Under the pieces are notes generated by a model. That model was not told the origin of the DNA. It saw only the letters and a program-made list of their open reading frames with translations, and did no database searches. This document shows, in pieces, positions 1-9,682 of a DNA stretch of 64,000 nucleotides. The DNA comes from Phytomonas francai (taxonomy: Eukaryota > Euglenozoa > Kinetoplastea > Trypanosomatida > Trypanosomatidae): positions 27,353-91,352 of the forward strand of contig MJCC01000027.1 of assembly GCA_001766655.1 (NCBI GenBank), written 5' to 3'. The position numbers and the translations under genes are program-made. Within the stretch, counting starts at the first letter, position 1, and every line of letters begins with the position of its first letter.

Positions 1-1001
1 CGCCCCGCCTCGCGCGCGCGGCGCTCCGCCCAGGCCGCGCGCGCGGCCTCCTCGGCGAGGGCGCGCGGGACGGGGTAATAGGGAAATCCAAAGCGCCGCC
101 GGCAGCCCCCGCACCTCCGCACGGAGTCGTAGAGCGAGGCGTCGTAGTCGAAGGGCGCCGCGCAGTGCGGGCAGCCGTGCAGGGCGCTCGCGGCCCCGAA
201 GGCGAGCAGGCAGAGCTGGCAGTGCACGCGGCGGCCCCAGGGGCCCATGAAGAGCGAGTACTGCGCGCGCGCGTCGGGCACCCACGGCGTCCGGCACCGC
301 GGGCACCCGATACGCGTGGGCTGGTAGAGCTCCCCGCCGACCCGCGCGACGCCAAGCGGCGCCCGGCTCGTCGACACCGCCGGGGCCTCCTCCTCCGCCG
401 CCTCATCTTCATCGTCCTCCTCCTCATCTTCATCGTCCTCCTCCTCATCTTCATCGTCCTCTTCCTCCTCGGTGGACTCGTCGTCGTCGTCGATGAAGTC
501 GTCGTCGTCGTCGTCGTCCTTGGCCCGCGGCCTACTCGGCCCCACGCGCCTCGCCGTCGTCGTCGTCCTCTTCTTTTTCGAAGAAGTCGACTTCGCGCTC
601 GCGGGGTGGGCCGGGGCGGGTTTGTTCGAAATTCTGGTACGCACCTCCGCTTTTTTACCACCCACCTTCGCAGGCCGCGTTGTCTTCTCGCGACCGACCT
701 CGCCCGTTGGGGGGGTTAACGATTTTGCACGTGGCCGTTTAGGAGGACCTTTACGCTGTTTGAGCTGGGCGAACTCCTCAAAGGCCCGCACGAGGCACTG
801 GAAGGCCTCAGTGGCCTTGTCAAACCGGTCTTTAAGCTTGTCCGGATGGATAAGGATGGCGAGCCTCATGTAGCTCCGCCGCGCATCGGGGATGGAGGTG
901 TCCCGCGTTATCGCCCCCATATCCGGCGCCAGGGAGAGAATGCGAAGGGGGTGCCCATCCGCCGCTAACACCTCTTGCGCAATCACCAACCCATCCCCCA
1001 T
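1..1001 (-). CDS. J-domain (DnaJ/Hsp40-like) protein with acidic linker and zinc-ribbon-like Cys pairs, 3' end cut by window edge
   Basis: Read from the ATG at 1001, the frame is open to the left edge, so the C-terminus is missing. The N-terminal ~75 residues form a J-domain-like unit: a helix ending in RRSYMRLAILIHPDK contains the HPD motif that stimulates Hsp70 ATPase, followed by KLKDRFDKATEAFQCLVRAF. Next come a basic stretch and a very acidic linker encoded partly by a 21-bp repeat. The visible end is rich in CxxC pairs (IGCPRCRTPW, HCQLCLLAF, HGCPHC, RRCGGCRRRF), which suggests one or two zinc ribbons. Known of the family: J proteins recruit Hsp70 to clients. The client here is unknown. 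A coding-strand pyrimidine stretch and an AG directly before the ATG support this start, although the frame is open a little further upstream. Confidence 0.8.
   Translation of the reverse strand, partial: MGDGLVIAQEVLAADGHPLRILSLAPDMGAITRDTSIPDARRSYMRLAILIHPDKLKDRFDKATEAFQCLVRAFEEFAQLKQRKGPPKRPRAKSLTPPTGEVGREKTTRPAKVGGKKAEVRTRISNKPAPAHPASAKSTSSKKKRTTTTARRVGPSRPRAKDDDDDDDFIDDDDESTEEEEDDEDEEEDDEDEEEDDEDEAAEEEAPAVSTSRAPLGVARVGGELYQPTRIGCPRCRTPWVPDARAQYSLFMGPWGRRVHCQLCLLAFGAASALHGCPHCAAPFDYDASLYDSVRRCGGCRRRFGFPYYPVPRALAEEAARAAWAERRAREAG
402..464 (+). repeat. Three 21-bp tandem repeats encoding an Asp/Glu linker
   Basis: Three head-to-tail 21-bp units start at 402, 423 and 444. The first two are identical and the third differs by one base. 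On the coding (minus) strand they encode the acidic linker of the J-domain protein. A further TCG-rich run continues at about 478-520. Confidence 0.85.
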
Positions 1002-1656
1002 TCCTGCAATAACGATGCCAAAGAGAAACGAGGTACGTGTACAAAAAGGGGTTCTTTTATATTCCCTTCTCGTGTTCCCACCGGGTGTTTGGAAAAAGAA
1101 AATAACAAGAAAAGAAACGGTATCCTTTGTGGAAGACAATTCCTTGCGACGCTAATGGTACAAGATGCAGAATGAATCGTCCGAGTAAAACTACCGCGCC
1201 ACCAAAGGAAAAAAAGAATAGTATAAAATGAAAATAGGAAATCCTTAAGCATTCAGAGGGGTGGGGGGGGACTAAGATAAAAGAGGTAGCAAAATGGTGT
1301 ACCGCATATACGTCTCCTCTCCTTATTCTCTTGGAGAAAAAAAGGTAAAAGCAAAAGAGGCAATGAGGAAACTATACACTAAAGGAGGCAGAGGGTTCAT
1401 GCTGAAAGCCCCACAATGGGTTTCTCCAGAAAAAAAAATTCCTGTTTCTCTGCCGTAACATACGCCACGACTCAAGGGTAAATTGCCATGCGCGAAAGGG
1501 GAGAGGGAAGGAGGGGAGGAGTGATGTGCCTCAGGCGACATTCCCCACACAAATGCATCCGCGTCTGCTCCCACTACACCCACCATGCCGTCCAGCCGAT
1601 CGAACGGACTGCGTAAGCTGTTCCTCCCACTCCCCCCCTCCACCCGATCGCTCGAG
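1002..1656. other. Spacer between kinase gene and J-domain gene
   Basis: About 650 bp with no convincing coding sequence. It should hold the 3' UTR of the FYVE-like kinase and the splice region of the J-domain gene. A G-rich run lies at about 1258-1271. No RNA gene was recognised. Confidence 0.6.
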
Positions 1657-3141
1657 CTAAAAGATCAAGGTACCGCCCCAGTTATTAATGCGGTGGAGCA
1701 GAACGCGGCTGGACTCCCAGAGGCTAAAGAACCCCCGGGAGGGGGGCCCGGGGTGGGGGAGGTGGGGGTCGTCCGGGGCGGGCTCCATGCGCACCCAATC
1801 CGCGCGCTCCGCGGCGTCGTCGCGGCGGACGGAGTCCTCGCGGTGGCGGCTGATCGCCGCGGGCTGCGCGGCCCTCCGGCGGATAAAGGGGTGCGCGCAG
1901 AGGGCGGCGTAGTCCGGCCGCCCCGCGGGGTCGCGCGCGAGAAGCCGCTCGACGAGGTCCGCGGCCTCGCGCGAGACGCCCTCCCACCGCGGCCCCACGC
2001 ACCGGATCCCGTCCTGAATCTCGCGGAGCTGCCGCGAAAAGCGCCGCGCGCGGAGGGGGCGGTGGCCGCTCAGCATCGCGTGCGCCATCACGCCGAGGCT
2101 GAAAAAGTCGCCTTTGTGGAGCACCGCCGGCGTCGCCGCGAAGACGGAGCTGCCGGAGACGACCGCCGCGAGGTTCTCCGGTGAGGCGTAGCCGGGGGTA
2201 CCGGCGGCCGTGAAAACGCGCACGGCCCCGTCGTCCTCGACGTCGATTGGGAGCTGCTCCGACAGGCCAAAGTCGATGAGCATCGCGCGGCTGAAGTCGC
2301 GCGTGAGGACGACGTTGTCGAATTTAACATCGCGGTGCACGACGCGCAGGGTGTGGTAGAGGTAATCGAGCCCCGCCGCGACCTGCCGGAGGAGCGAGGC
2401 CACGAAGGGCTCCAGCGGCAGGCCGTGCGCGCGCACGTACTCGCAGGCCTGCCGCGCCGTCCCGCCCTCGCCGGCCTCCACCACCACGACCAGGTCCTCG
2501 GGCGTCTGAAAGACCTCGAGTTGGCGCGCGATGTGGGGGTGGTTCGCGGCCTTGTGCACCCTCAGCTCGTTAAAGAACGTTTCCCACATGCTGTAGGTCA
2601 GGGCCAGCGCCTTCACAAGACGCTTGATGACGACGTACCCGCGCGCGGGGTGGAAACGGTCCTCGCAGTTGTACACGATGCCAACCCCCCCCTTCCCGAT
2701 TTGGGCCCCCTCATAGTAGGAGGGAAATCGCTCCTGAATGGAATTATAAAACGGGTAGTCCTTCAGAAAAAAAAATGAAAGCATCGTGTGGCAACTTTGC
2801 AGTAACGCGGTGATGCTTTTCGGGGTAAGAAAGTCTAAAATGTTGTGCAAGACCTTGGCCTCCCGCTTCCCGGTGAAGGGATTTACGACGCTTCGAAATA
2901 TCACCGGAAGGCGGCAGCTATTACAACGACGGTACCACTTCCCGTCAACGGGGCTGCTCCGCGGTGCGCAGGCGCCGCAGAAAATACGGCCGCACCACCG
3001 GCAGTGATGCTTGGCTATTAAAAAGGAGAATTTCACCTTGCATAGGCGATTCCCGCAGACCGAGGCAGTGCTATCCTCCTCCCAAGAAGCATCTTGACCA
3101 AACAACTCTTTACTACTCCCGGAGATTCCAAATCGCTTCAT
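1657..3141 (-). CDS. Protein kinase with N-terminal FYVE-like zinc finger and F-box-like helix pair
   Basis: 494 residues. Residues about 29-76 hold a FYVE-like zinc finger: paired cysteines around AKHHCRWCGRIFCGACAP, the signature that binds PI3P on endosomes in the family. Residues about 97-132 (LHNILDFLTPKSITALL onward) look like an F-box. The kinase domain follows: glycine loop IGKGGVGIVY (148-157), catalytic Lys173, HRDVKFDN (269-276), DFG (290-292) and GTPGYASPE ending at 322. All key catalytic residues are present, so it should be active. FYVE-type protein kinases are known in trypanosomatids; the F-box-like part is my inference. The start follows a T11 tract and AG 36 nt upstream. The short C-terminal tail is disordered. 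Confidence 0.88.
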   Translation of the reverse strand: MKRFGISGSSKELFGQDASWEEDSTASVCGNRLCKVKFSFLIAKHHCRWCGRIFCGACAPRSSPVDGKWYRRCNSCRLPVIFRSVVNPFTGKREAKVLHNILDFLTPKSITALLQSCHTMLSFFFLKDYPFYNSIQERFPSYYEGAQIGKGGVGIVYNCEDRFHPARGYVVIKRLVKALALTYSMWETFFNELRVHKAANHPHIARQLEVFQTPEDLVVVVEAGEGGTARQACEYVRAHGLPLEPFVASLLRQVAAGLDYLYHTLRVVHRDVKFDNVVLTRDFSRAMLIDFGLSEQLPIDVEDDGAVRVFTAAGTPGYASPENLAAVVSGSSVFAATPAVLHKGDFFSLGVMAHAMLSGHRPLRARRFSRQLREIQDGIRCVGPRWEGVSREAADLVERLLARDPAGRPDYAALCAHPFIRRRAAQPAAISRHREDSVRRDDAAERADWVRMEPAPDDPHLPHPGPPSRGFFSLWESSRVLLHRINNWGGTLIF

Positions 3142-3177
3142 TTCGCACCTTGTCAGAACTACTAATAGGTAGTACTA

Positions 3178-3199
3178 CTCAAAAAAAAAAAGGTAAAAG
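3178..3199 (-). promoter_or_regulatory. Predicted trans-splice acceptor of the FYVE-like kinase gene
   Basis: On the minus strand a pyrimidine tract (CCTTTTACC then T11) is followed directly by GAG, 36 nt before the ATG. This is the typical polypyrimidine/AG layout of spliced-leader acceptors. Confidence 0.6.
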
Positions 3200-4079
3200 G
3201 ATTTTCTGTTTTAGGAAGAGGCATCCTCCCACAAGAGAAGTGGATGCGAGGTTTGAAAAAAAAAAAAAGATGGGTAAATATGCATACATGACCTAGATAC
3301 ACAAACAGAATCTGGAAAATCAATATCGATGACAAAATATTTTGACATCATCAACCTATTCTGCGGTTGTATTTATCATCGTTGATTCGCCACTCAGCTG
3401 TGAGCCTTAGGCATGCTGAAAGTAAGCAAAGACATGAGCCGTGAGCGCAAACATGCATACCTGCCATCTTCGAAGCATGGGAAATCCTTAACCTTCAGAA
3501 AAGCTGCAAAATCAAAAAAGGGTTCCATCAACCACACCCCAATGCTATAGCATTGCTCACGTTACTCAAGGTGGGCTGTGAGGCCGAAAGTAAGGGAAAA
3601 ATGATTAATCATACAAGAACACTTGCTTCACTTCTTAAATTTCAGGATATATGCACCTTTGAAAAGGCACACAGAAGACTCTCCACACACACACTGAGCC
3701 CCGTGGTTAAAAAAGGGTCCAGCATATTGAATCCGCGTGACTAAAGCCTGTACTTTATAGCTATCGTCTTTGCCTAGACGAATCGCAATGCTAAAGGTTG
3801 AGACCAGATGAATAAGTATAGTGAGGGGTTTTGTGTGATAGGAGGAGGAGGAGGGGGGATTCCACCACTACCCCCATTACTTTCCTCCACGATACCTCCA
3901 TCTCCCTCCCCTGTAGTAAGACCCCCCTCCGGGCCCCGCGGATTGAGATCCAGAAGCACCACCTCACCCTCAGATCGTAAAGTCCGCCTAGAGATCCCTG
4001 AGCTCAGCTATTCTCCGTATCGAGTCAGCATCCCTTAATGATACAAAAGAAAAATGGGTCTAGTGGCTTGTAAGTATAG

Positions 4080-4203
4080 TTGCCCCCATGAAATCTTGTT
4101 GCGTTATTCACACAAAGTTATTCCCATTTAAGATGTGGGAACCCTATAAGGAAATAGTGTCTATTGTGTGCGCTATATGGGAACAATAATCTAATGGGGG
4201 TAA
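4080..4203. ncRNA. Candidate structured RNA or MITE-like fold-back element
   Basis: Complementary segments nest over 124 bp. 4080-4089 pairs with 4194-4203 (10 pairs including one G-T). 4096-4100 pairs with 4182-4186. 4101-4103 pairs with 4171-4173. 4109-4115 pairs with 4164-4170 (7 perfect). 4121-4126 pairs with 4136-4141 (6 perfect, 9-nt loop). The ends are near-perfect terminal inverted repeats (TTGCCCCCAT / ATGGGGGTAA). I see no match to a known RNA class. It may be a non-coding RNA, a UTR structure or a small inverted-repeat transposon. The strand cannot be decided from sequence. Confidence 0.4.
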
Positions 4204-5256
4204 AATGTAATAGAGAGATCTGAACCATCAATTCATATTATCATTATTAAGCCCTACCACACATACGTGCACAGGCGCTTTCTGGATCCATAAAGGATTA
4301 TGGAAACATGAAAGAAGCTAAGGCGGTGAAAATTCACAAAGCCGCTCACACAGCAATTTTCTGCGTGAAGATGGTATGGGAATCTTGAAGCAACAGTTAT
4401 AAGAGGAAATGAAATGTTGAATTGCAAAAAAGTAAAAAAAATAAAATTCCACGGGGAAAAAATGCCATCTTTTTCAAACCAGGCTCCGTGTCAAAAAAAG
4501 AGAGGGGAAAGTAACCTTCATATAGATAAACAAGCTCTAATACAAGTTTCCTTCTTGGTCCTCTTACAGTCGGCGCCATTATTAGATGGGATCTATGTTA
4601 AGTACCAAAATGTACGCAAAAAAAGGAACAAAAGAACGGCAAAAAAAAGTATGAAATCAGCTATTTATAGGTATGACACACTGTTGCAGTGCGAAAACCT
4701 AGCAGCAGACGCGCAGACTACGCGAACACCTTTGGAAAATCGAATCGGAGAGGGGAGAGAGAAACGGCTTTTTACCTGAGAATTTAGTACAGTAGAAACC
4801 GTCCTACACGTAAAAGCTACTTCCTCACGTCACTCTTATCCTCACTAACAAAAAAAAAAAGCTACGCAAAAAGTAATATTTCCTATTCAAAAAAACAGTC
4901 GAGAATGCTATAAGGAATTAAACTAATAAACACTAAACTGAAAATGGATTAAACAGATTTGAAAGCTATCTGGCGACACAGGTTTCCCCACTCTGTTCGC
5001 CTACACCCTATACTCACCCCTCTCCCTGCACACATGCCCACCCCCGCAAGCCCACGAGGTGGCTATCACCCGAGCATACACTCACACACTCAAACCCACA
5101 CTCACACTCACACACGCACATCCCAACCTCATGGATCCCTGCGTATTAAACCCTATCCACCAAGGATATAAGGGATCGATGGTAGGTATCGCGTTTGATT
5201 TGTGTGTGGTGTACCTCCCCCTCCCCCCTACACACACACACAGGAGGGGCCCCCTC

Positions 5257-7971
5257 CTATCGGAGCGATAGGTAGTCATCGTAATTGGACTTTATGTGGG
5301 GGAGGGAAGGGGACGAGGGCCCCTTTTGGCCCCGCGGCGGGGCGGGTTTCTTCCCCCCGTTCGCGCGCGGCTTCTTCAGCGCCCGCACGCGAACCATCGC
5401 GGCGCCCTCAAACTGCGCGGGAAAGGGGTACGCGAGCCCGAGGCGGTCCGCGACCGCCATGTACTCGAGGAGCCTCTTCTTGGTCGGCATGAGCTCGGCG
5501 AGGAGGGCCTGGATCTCGGCGTCCTTCCGGTGGACCTCCTTCCGCTGCGCGCTCGCGAGCCCCGCGGCGCGATGCGCGTTGTAGAGCTCCACGGTGAGCT
5601 GCGCGTTGGTCTCCGTCAGGGAGGCGTTCGCCGCGCGGAGCCCGGCGAGCTCGGCCTCGGCCTCGGCCTGGGCGCCGTCCGGCGGCGGCGCGGCGTCGTC
5701 CTCGGGCGCGATCCCGACCTGCTCGGCGAGCGTCCGCCGCTTCGGACGCTTCGCGCGCGGGACCGCGGGAGGAGGGGGGGCGACCTCGGCCTCGCGGGGC
5801 GCCCCTCGGAGCTCCGCCTGGAGCGTCTGGATCATCTGCCGGGCCTCGCCGCGCTCGGCCTTCCGCTTCTCGCGCAGGCGCCGGACCTCGGCCTCGAGGG
5901 CGTCCTTCTCGCCCTGCAGCCGCGCGAGCTCCTCGGGCGCCGCCGCCGCGCCGCCGGCGAGCTCGGCCTCGAGAGCGGCGACCCGAGCCGTGAGCTGCTC
6001 GTCCCGGCAGCCGCGCTCGCGAAAGGCGCGCTCGTGTTTGTCGTTCCGCTCCCGCAGGGCGTCCATTTCGGCGGCGTTCTGGGCCACACGCGCCGTCAGC
6101 GCGGCCTCGCGCTCCTTCAGGAGCTCGAACTGCTCGCTGAGGTCGGCGAAGCGCTTCTGCTCGGCGGCGAGGCGGTCCGCGAGGGCAGCGCGATCGGCCT
6201 GGTGCCGCTCCTGCAGAGACTCCATCTGCCCGACGTGCTCGTCGTTCTCGTTCTCGAGGTCGGCGATCGTCTTGCGGTAGATCAGAATCTCCGACTTGAG
6301 CTTCTCCAGCTCTACCGCCATTGCCGCGAGCTCGCCCGCGAGCCGATCGCGCTCGGTGAGGGTGGACTGGTGGAGGCCCTCCGGCACGAACGCGCCGCTC
6401 GTCGCCTGCATCTTCGCGATCGTCTCGTTCGCCCGGCCGAGCTGGGCGTGGAGCTCCTCGACCTGCCGTTGCCAGGCCTCCTCGGCGGCGGCCCTCGCAC
6501 TACTCCGCTCCTTCTCCATCTGCATCGCCATCTCCTTGATGCCGTCCTGCATCTCCGTCATCTGGAATTCGAGCGAGCGGTTGAGCTGCTGGAGGCGGTT
6601 GTTCTCGGCGCTGAGGCCGGCGACCTTCTCCCGCAGCTTCGCCTCGCTCGCGGTGAGGGAGTCGAGCTGGTCCTGCAAGTTCTGCGCGCCGCCAACGTGC
6701 TCGCCGATCACCACCTGCTGGGCCTCCGTGATCCCGCGAAGCCGCGCGACCTCGCGCTCGGCCTCCTCCAGGCTCCGCCGGAGCGGGGCCATGCCGTCCT
6801 CGAGCTTCTGGTTCGCGGCCTGGAGCTCGGCGTACTGCGAGATGTGGATATCCCGGCTCTGCGCGAGCTCCATGTAGGCGATCGTCTCCTTCGCCCGCAC
6901 GAGCTTCTCCTCGAGCTCGGCAGCCGAGGCGAGGCGGGCCTCGACCTGCTCGCACTCCTTGACGAGCTCGTCGTACCGCGTCTGGACCTCGGCCTGGCGC
7001 TCGACCTGCCGCTGGAGCTGCTTGAGCTCGAGGCGGAGCTTCTCCTGGTCCTCGGCGAGGGCGTCGCGGGCCGCGTTCGCGGCCTGGAGCTCCGCCGCCA
7101 CCGCCGCGCACTTCTTCAGCAGAAACGCCACGCGCTGCTTGTCCTCGACAGAGCCCCGCTCGAGACGCTGGAGCTCCTGGCGGGCCTCGGCGAGCGCCCG
7201 CGCGGGGTCGGCGTCGGCCCCGCCGTTCGCCAGGCCCGGCCGAGGCCCGCGCACGGCGAGCTCGTCGTACTCGGCCTTTGTCATCGCGTAGAAGCCCTCC
7301 TGGCCGGCGAGGTCCTGGCGGACCTGCCGGAGCTCCTCGTTCAGCCGCGCGTTCTCGTCCTTCGCGCGCTGGAGGCTCATCTCCATCGCGAGCAGGCCCT
7401 TTTCCGCCTGGGGCGGGGGGGAGAGCATCCCGCCGCCAGTCTTCCCGGCCGCGCGCAGGCGGTGGAGGTCCTCCTCGAGCGCGCGCACCTGCCCTCGCGC
7501 GAGGTCGCGCTCGTCGGCGGCGCGCTGGAGGTCGCGCGCGAGGGCGTCAAGGCGGGCCTGTGCCTGCGAAACAGCCGCGCGCAGCTCCCCTTCGCGGCCG
7601 CTGTCGCCGGCACGGGGGGCCTCCTGCTGCGCCCGCACGACCTCCGCGAGCCGCGCGGCGTTCTCGTGGGCCGCCCGGAGCCCCGCCATCAGCGCCGCCA
7701 CCTCCTCATTGCTCGCCGCGTGCGAGGTCTTGTAGGCGACGAGGGCGCCGCGCAGGTCCTCGCCGGGCTCCTCGCGCGCCCCCCGCCGCGCGCCGCGGCC
7801 AAACCACCCCCCGCCGCCCCCGCTCGCCTTCGGCGCCCCCTCCGCGCCCACGAGCTCCGCGAGTTTGCCCTCCATCCCGGCCAGCATCGCTGCCAGCCGC
7901 GCGTTGTCCTCGCAGACCCGCGCGAGCGCCGTCGAGACGGACGCGTCCTCGAGACTCGTCGGCGCCTTCAT
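5257..7971 (-). CDS. Long coiled-coil protein, function unknown
   Basis: 904 residues from the ATG at 7971. Almost the whole length is heptad-rich coiled coil, dominated by Ala, Glu, Leu, Gln and Arg (for example LRLELKQLQRQVERQAEV). Breaks occur near the N-terminus (a Gly-rich stretch, about residues 50-70) and before the C-terminus, where a proline-rich, basic segment with RAKRPKRR could act as a nuclear-localisation-like signal. The tail is basic and ends KSNYDDYLSLR. No catalytic domain is visible. Likely roles are structural (cytoskeleton, basal body or nuclear periphery), but that is only inferred from shape. A large open frame on the opposite strand is a by-product of extreme GC3. T-rich tracts and AGs lie just upstream of the start. 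Confidence 0.8.
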   Translation of the reverse strand: MKAPTSLEDASVSTALARVCEDNARLAAMLAGMEGKLAELVGAEGAPKASGGGGGWFGRGARRGAREEPGEDLRGALVAYKTSHAASNEEVAALMAGLRAAHENAARLAEVVRAQQEAPRAGDSGREGELRAAVSQAQARLDALARDLQRAADERDLARGQVRALEEDLHRLRAAGKTGGGMLSPPPQAEKGLLAMEMSLQRAKDENARLNEELRQVRQDLAGQEGFYAMTKAEYDELAVRGPRPGLANGGADADPARALAEARQELQRLERGSVEDKQRVAFLLKKCAAVAAELQAANAARDALAEDQEKLRLELKQLQRQVERQAEVQTRYDELVKECEQVEARLASAAELEEKLVRAKETIAYMELAQSRDIHISQYAELQAANQKLEDGMAPLRRSLEEAEREVARLRGITEAQQVVIGEHVGGAQNLQDQLDSLTASEAKLREKVAGLSAENNRLQQLNRSLEFQMTEMQDGIKEMAMQMEKERSSARAAAEEAWQRQVEELHAQLGRANETIAKMQATSGAFVPEGLHQSTLTERDRLAGELAAMAVELEKLKSEILIYRKTIADLENENDEHVGQMESLQERHQADRAALADRLAAEQKRFADLSEQFELLKEREAALTARVAQNAAEMDALRERNDKHERAFRERGCRDEQLTARVAALEAELAGGAAAAPEELARLQGEKDALEAEVRRLREKRKAERGEARQMIQTLQAELRGAPREAEVAPPPPAVPRAKRPKRRTLAEQVGIAPEDDAAPPPDGAQAEAEAELAGLRAANASLTETNAQLTVELYNAHRAAGLASAQRKEVHRKDAEIQALLAELMPTKKRLLEYMAVADRLGLAYPFPAQFEGAAMVRVRALKKPRANGGKKPAPPRGQKGPSSPSLPHIKSNYDDYLSLR

Positions 7972-8697
7972 GCCGAAGAATCCGTCCCAGGGGAGTACCT
8001 AAACCTCGAAAAGGTTCAAAAAGGCTCAAAAACGAGCAAAAAAGCGCAAAAAAACGGAGTTGCAGAACGACGCCCACACGATGACACAAAGTGACACGCG
8101 TACGGCGAGACCCAAGAACTGTAACAAACACCACCACAACAAAAAAAGAATGTGTGCCGCTGGCCTTGATAAAGGTATTGGTATTGAGAAAAACCTCCTC
8201 TAAACGCGTCTATGAATTTTATGTATTCTACTTTGGGGGGAAAAAATTAGAGACGAAAAGAGAGAACAACTCGCTTTCCCAATGCAACAGTTATAGAAGA
8301 TGACAAAAATTTCAAAAAGAGAACGCATAGAGTTTCGTGCCTTTCTCTTTGAAATAGATACATCATTCTTTATGCTTTCCTCTTTGGAGGAACCAAAGTA
8401 AAAAAAATACCTTGAACATAATATATCTTTGGATTAAGAAACATAGAGAAAATTAAATATCATATCAAAGTGATCTTGTGCAATCTGCATCTTAGAATTA
8501 GATAGTATCTCTTTCACAAAGAAGGGGGGAATCATTCCAGCTAAATCATGCAAAATATTCCAGTTTAGCTTCCATTCGGGTGTGTAAACATAGAAATGGA
8601 TGTCATTTTTTCACCTTCTTTTCAGAATGAAACAGACGCTGTGTATGTTCCATAGTACTTCTCTGAATGAGAGGGAGAGGGGAGGGGTTGGCGGGCT
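7972..8697. other. Spacer between PI synthase and coiled-coil genes
   Basis: AT-rich, with no convincing CDS. Coding-strand T runs at about 8000-8070 form the presumed splice region of the coiled-coil gene. The rest should be the 3' UTR of the PI synthase gene. Nothing else recognised. Confidence 0.6.
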
Positions 8698-9378
8698 TCA
8701 CTTTCGCGAGCGCTCCATGGCGTCTCTAGAGGCAATCTTGTACAAGGAATCCACCAACTGCTGCGCATTCACGACTTGCTTCGCGAAGGAGAGAAGGCCA
8801 CACGGCAAGAGCAAGCACCACAAAATCGTCTTCGAAAAAGCGTGGTGACCGTAAAAATGATGGGCGTAGAGAAGAATGTACGTGAACTCCTGCCCCATAC
8901 ACAACACCCACATCAGCAGTCGATTGGAGTAGTACATTCGGAGGAGGTAGTAGAGGCTATCCGAGACGTCCTTGTGGCTCTCCTTTTGCATGAGAAGACT
9001 CGCGTACATCCGGCAGAAGTGCGAGGCCACGTCGAGGAAGGCGAGCATGGCCAAGGTAAAGGTGAAAAGGTACGGCTTCGGCTGCCAAACGTCCGCGAGT
9101 ACGACAATCAGCCCCACCGTCGACGCGCGGTCGGTGAACATGTCGAGAATCCCACCAAAGCGCGAGCACTGGTTCAGCGCCCGCGCGGCGATCCCGTCCA
9201 CGGCATCCAACGTGAAGGAGATGGTGTAAAAAAGAAGGAAAAGAAAGGGCCGATGATTGGCGACGCAAAAGGATAAAATCGTCAACACGATGCGCACGTA
9301 GCCGATTAAGTTCGGGATAAGGAAAAAAATTCCAGTCGGCCGAGGCCGCGCCAACGAAAGCTCGCTCCTGGTGTACAT
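8698..9378 (-). CDS. PIS: CDP-diacylglycerol--inositol 3-phosphatidyltransferase (phosphatidylinositol synthase)
   Basis: 226 residues, the usual length for eukaryotic PI synthase. It transfers phosphatidate from CDP-diacylglycerol to myo-inositol in ER/Golgi membranes, making the precursor of phosphoinositides and GPI anchors. The CDP-alcohol phosphotransferase signature D-x2-D-G-x2-A-R-x8-G-x3-D-x3-D is complete (D58, D61, G62, A65, R66, G75, D79, D83). Flanking segments PNLIGYVRI, FGGILDMFTDRAS and LDVASHFCRMYASL resemble the PIS subfamily rather than choline/ethanolamine enzymes. Several hydrophobic helices are visible. The start follows a pyrimidine tract ending CTCTTAG about 95 nt upstream. 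Confidence 0.95.
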   Translation of the reverse strand: MYTRSELSLARPRPTGIFFLIPNLIGYVRIVLTILSFCVANHRPFLFLLFYTISFTLDAVDGIAARALNQCSRFGGILDMFTDRASTVGLIVVLADVWQPKPYLFTFTLAMLAFLDVASHFCRMYASLLMQKESHKDVSDSLYYLLRMYYSNRLLMWVLCMGQEFTYILLYAHHFYGHHAFSKTILWCLLLPCGLLSFAKQVVNAQQLVDSLYKIASRDAMERSRK

Positions 9379-9682
9379 TCCTCGATAAGTTTGCCCTCGT
9401 CCGAAAAGTTGTGGTTATTGGTATTTCGATTATTACTAATAGGACTATAGTGGTGGTTTACAGTATACTCTAAGAGGAAAAAAATGAAAAAGAATGAGGT
9501 AGAATCGACTAGCACTCTTTACTCGCACCCCCTTCCCCCTCCCTTCACTTCAAAAAAGTAAATTTCCTGAGAGCTCAAAATGAAGTATATATTGTGTGTT
9601 TGCAATAATATATACATATATGTATATGTATATATTATTTGTGCATTTGAGGGTGTCTCTCTCTCTCCCACACACACACATT
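9379..9682. other. Short spacer with AT-rich near-palindrome
   Basis: Contains the coding-strand pyrimidine tract and TTAG acceptor for the PI synthase gene at about 9470-9500, an AT-rich near-palindrome at about 9604-9640, and short CT and CA runs at 9657-9680. No gene seen. Confidence 0.6.

Larger units (their letters stand above)
3142..5256. other. Longest gene-free stretch (2.1 kb), with several inverted repeats
   Basis: No ORF here has coding character; the short ones are AT-rich and low complexity. It is longer than any other spacer in the window. It holds a 14-bp perfect palindrome at 3541-3554, a 6-bp hairpin at 3764-3781, a nested fold-back at 4080-4203 (listed separately) and CA-rich runs at about 5080-5120 and 5228-5241. 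Part must be the 3' UTR of the coiled-coil gene. Confidence 0.6.

Noticed and set aside
3325..3425. Possible C/D-box snoRNA (GATGAT-like and CTGA-like boxes)
   Set aside because: The boxes deviate from consensus and spacing is poor on both strands; not enough to list.
4414..4779. 121-codon plus-strand ORF
   Set aside because: AT-rich, Lys-rich low-complexity translation, on the strand with no other genes, no domain.
5296..8094. 932-codon open frame on the plus strand
   Set aside because: Antisense to the coiled-coil gene; low-complexity Leu/Arg/Gly translation and no domain.
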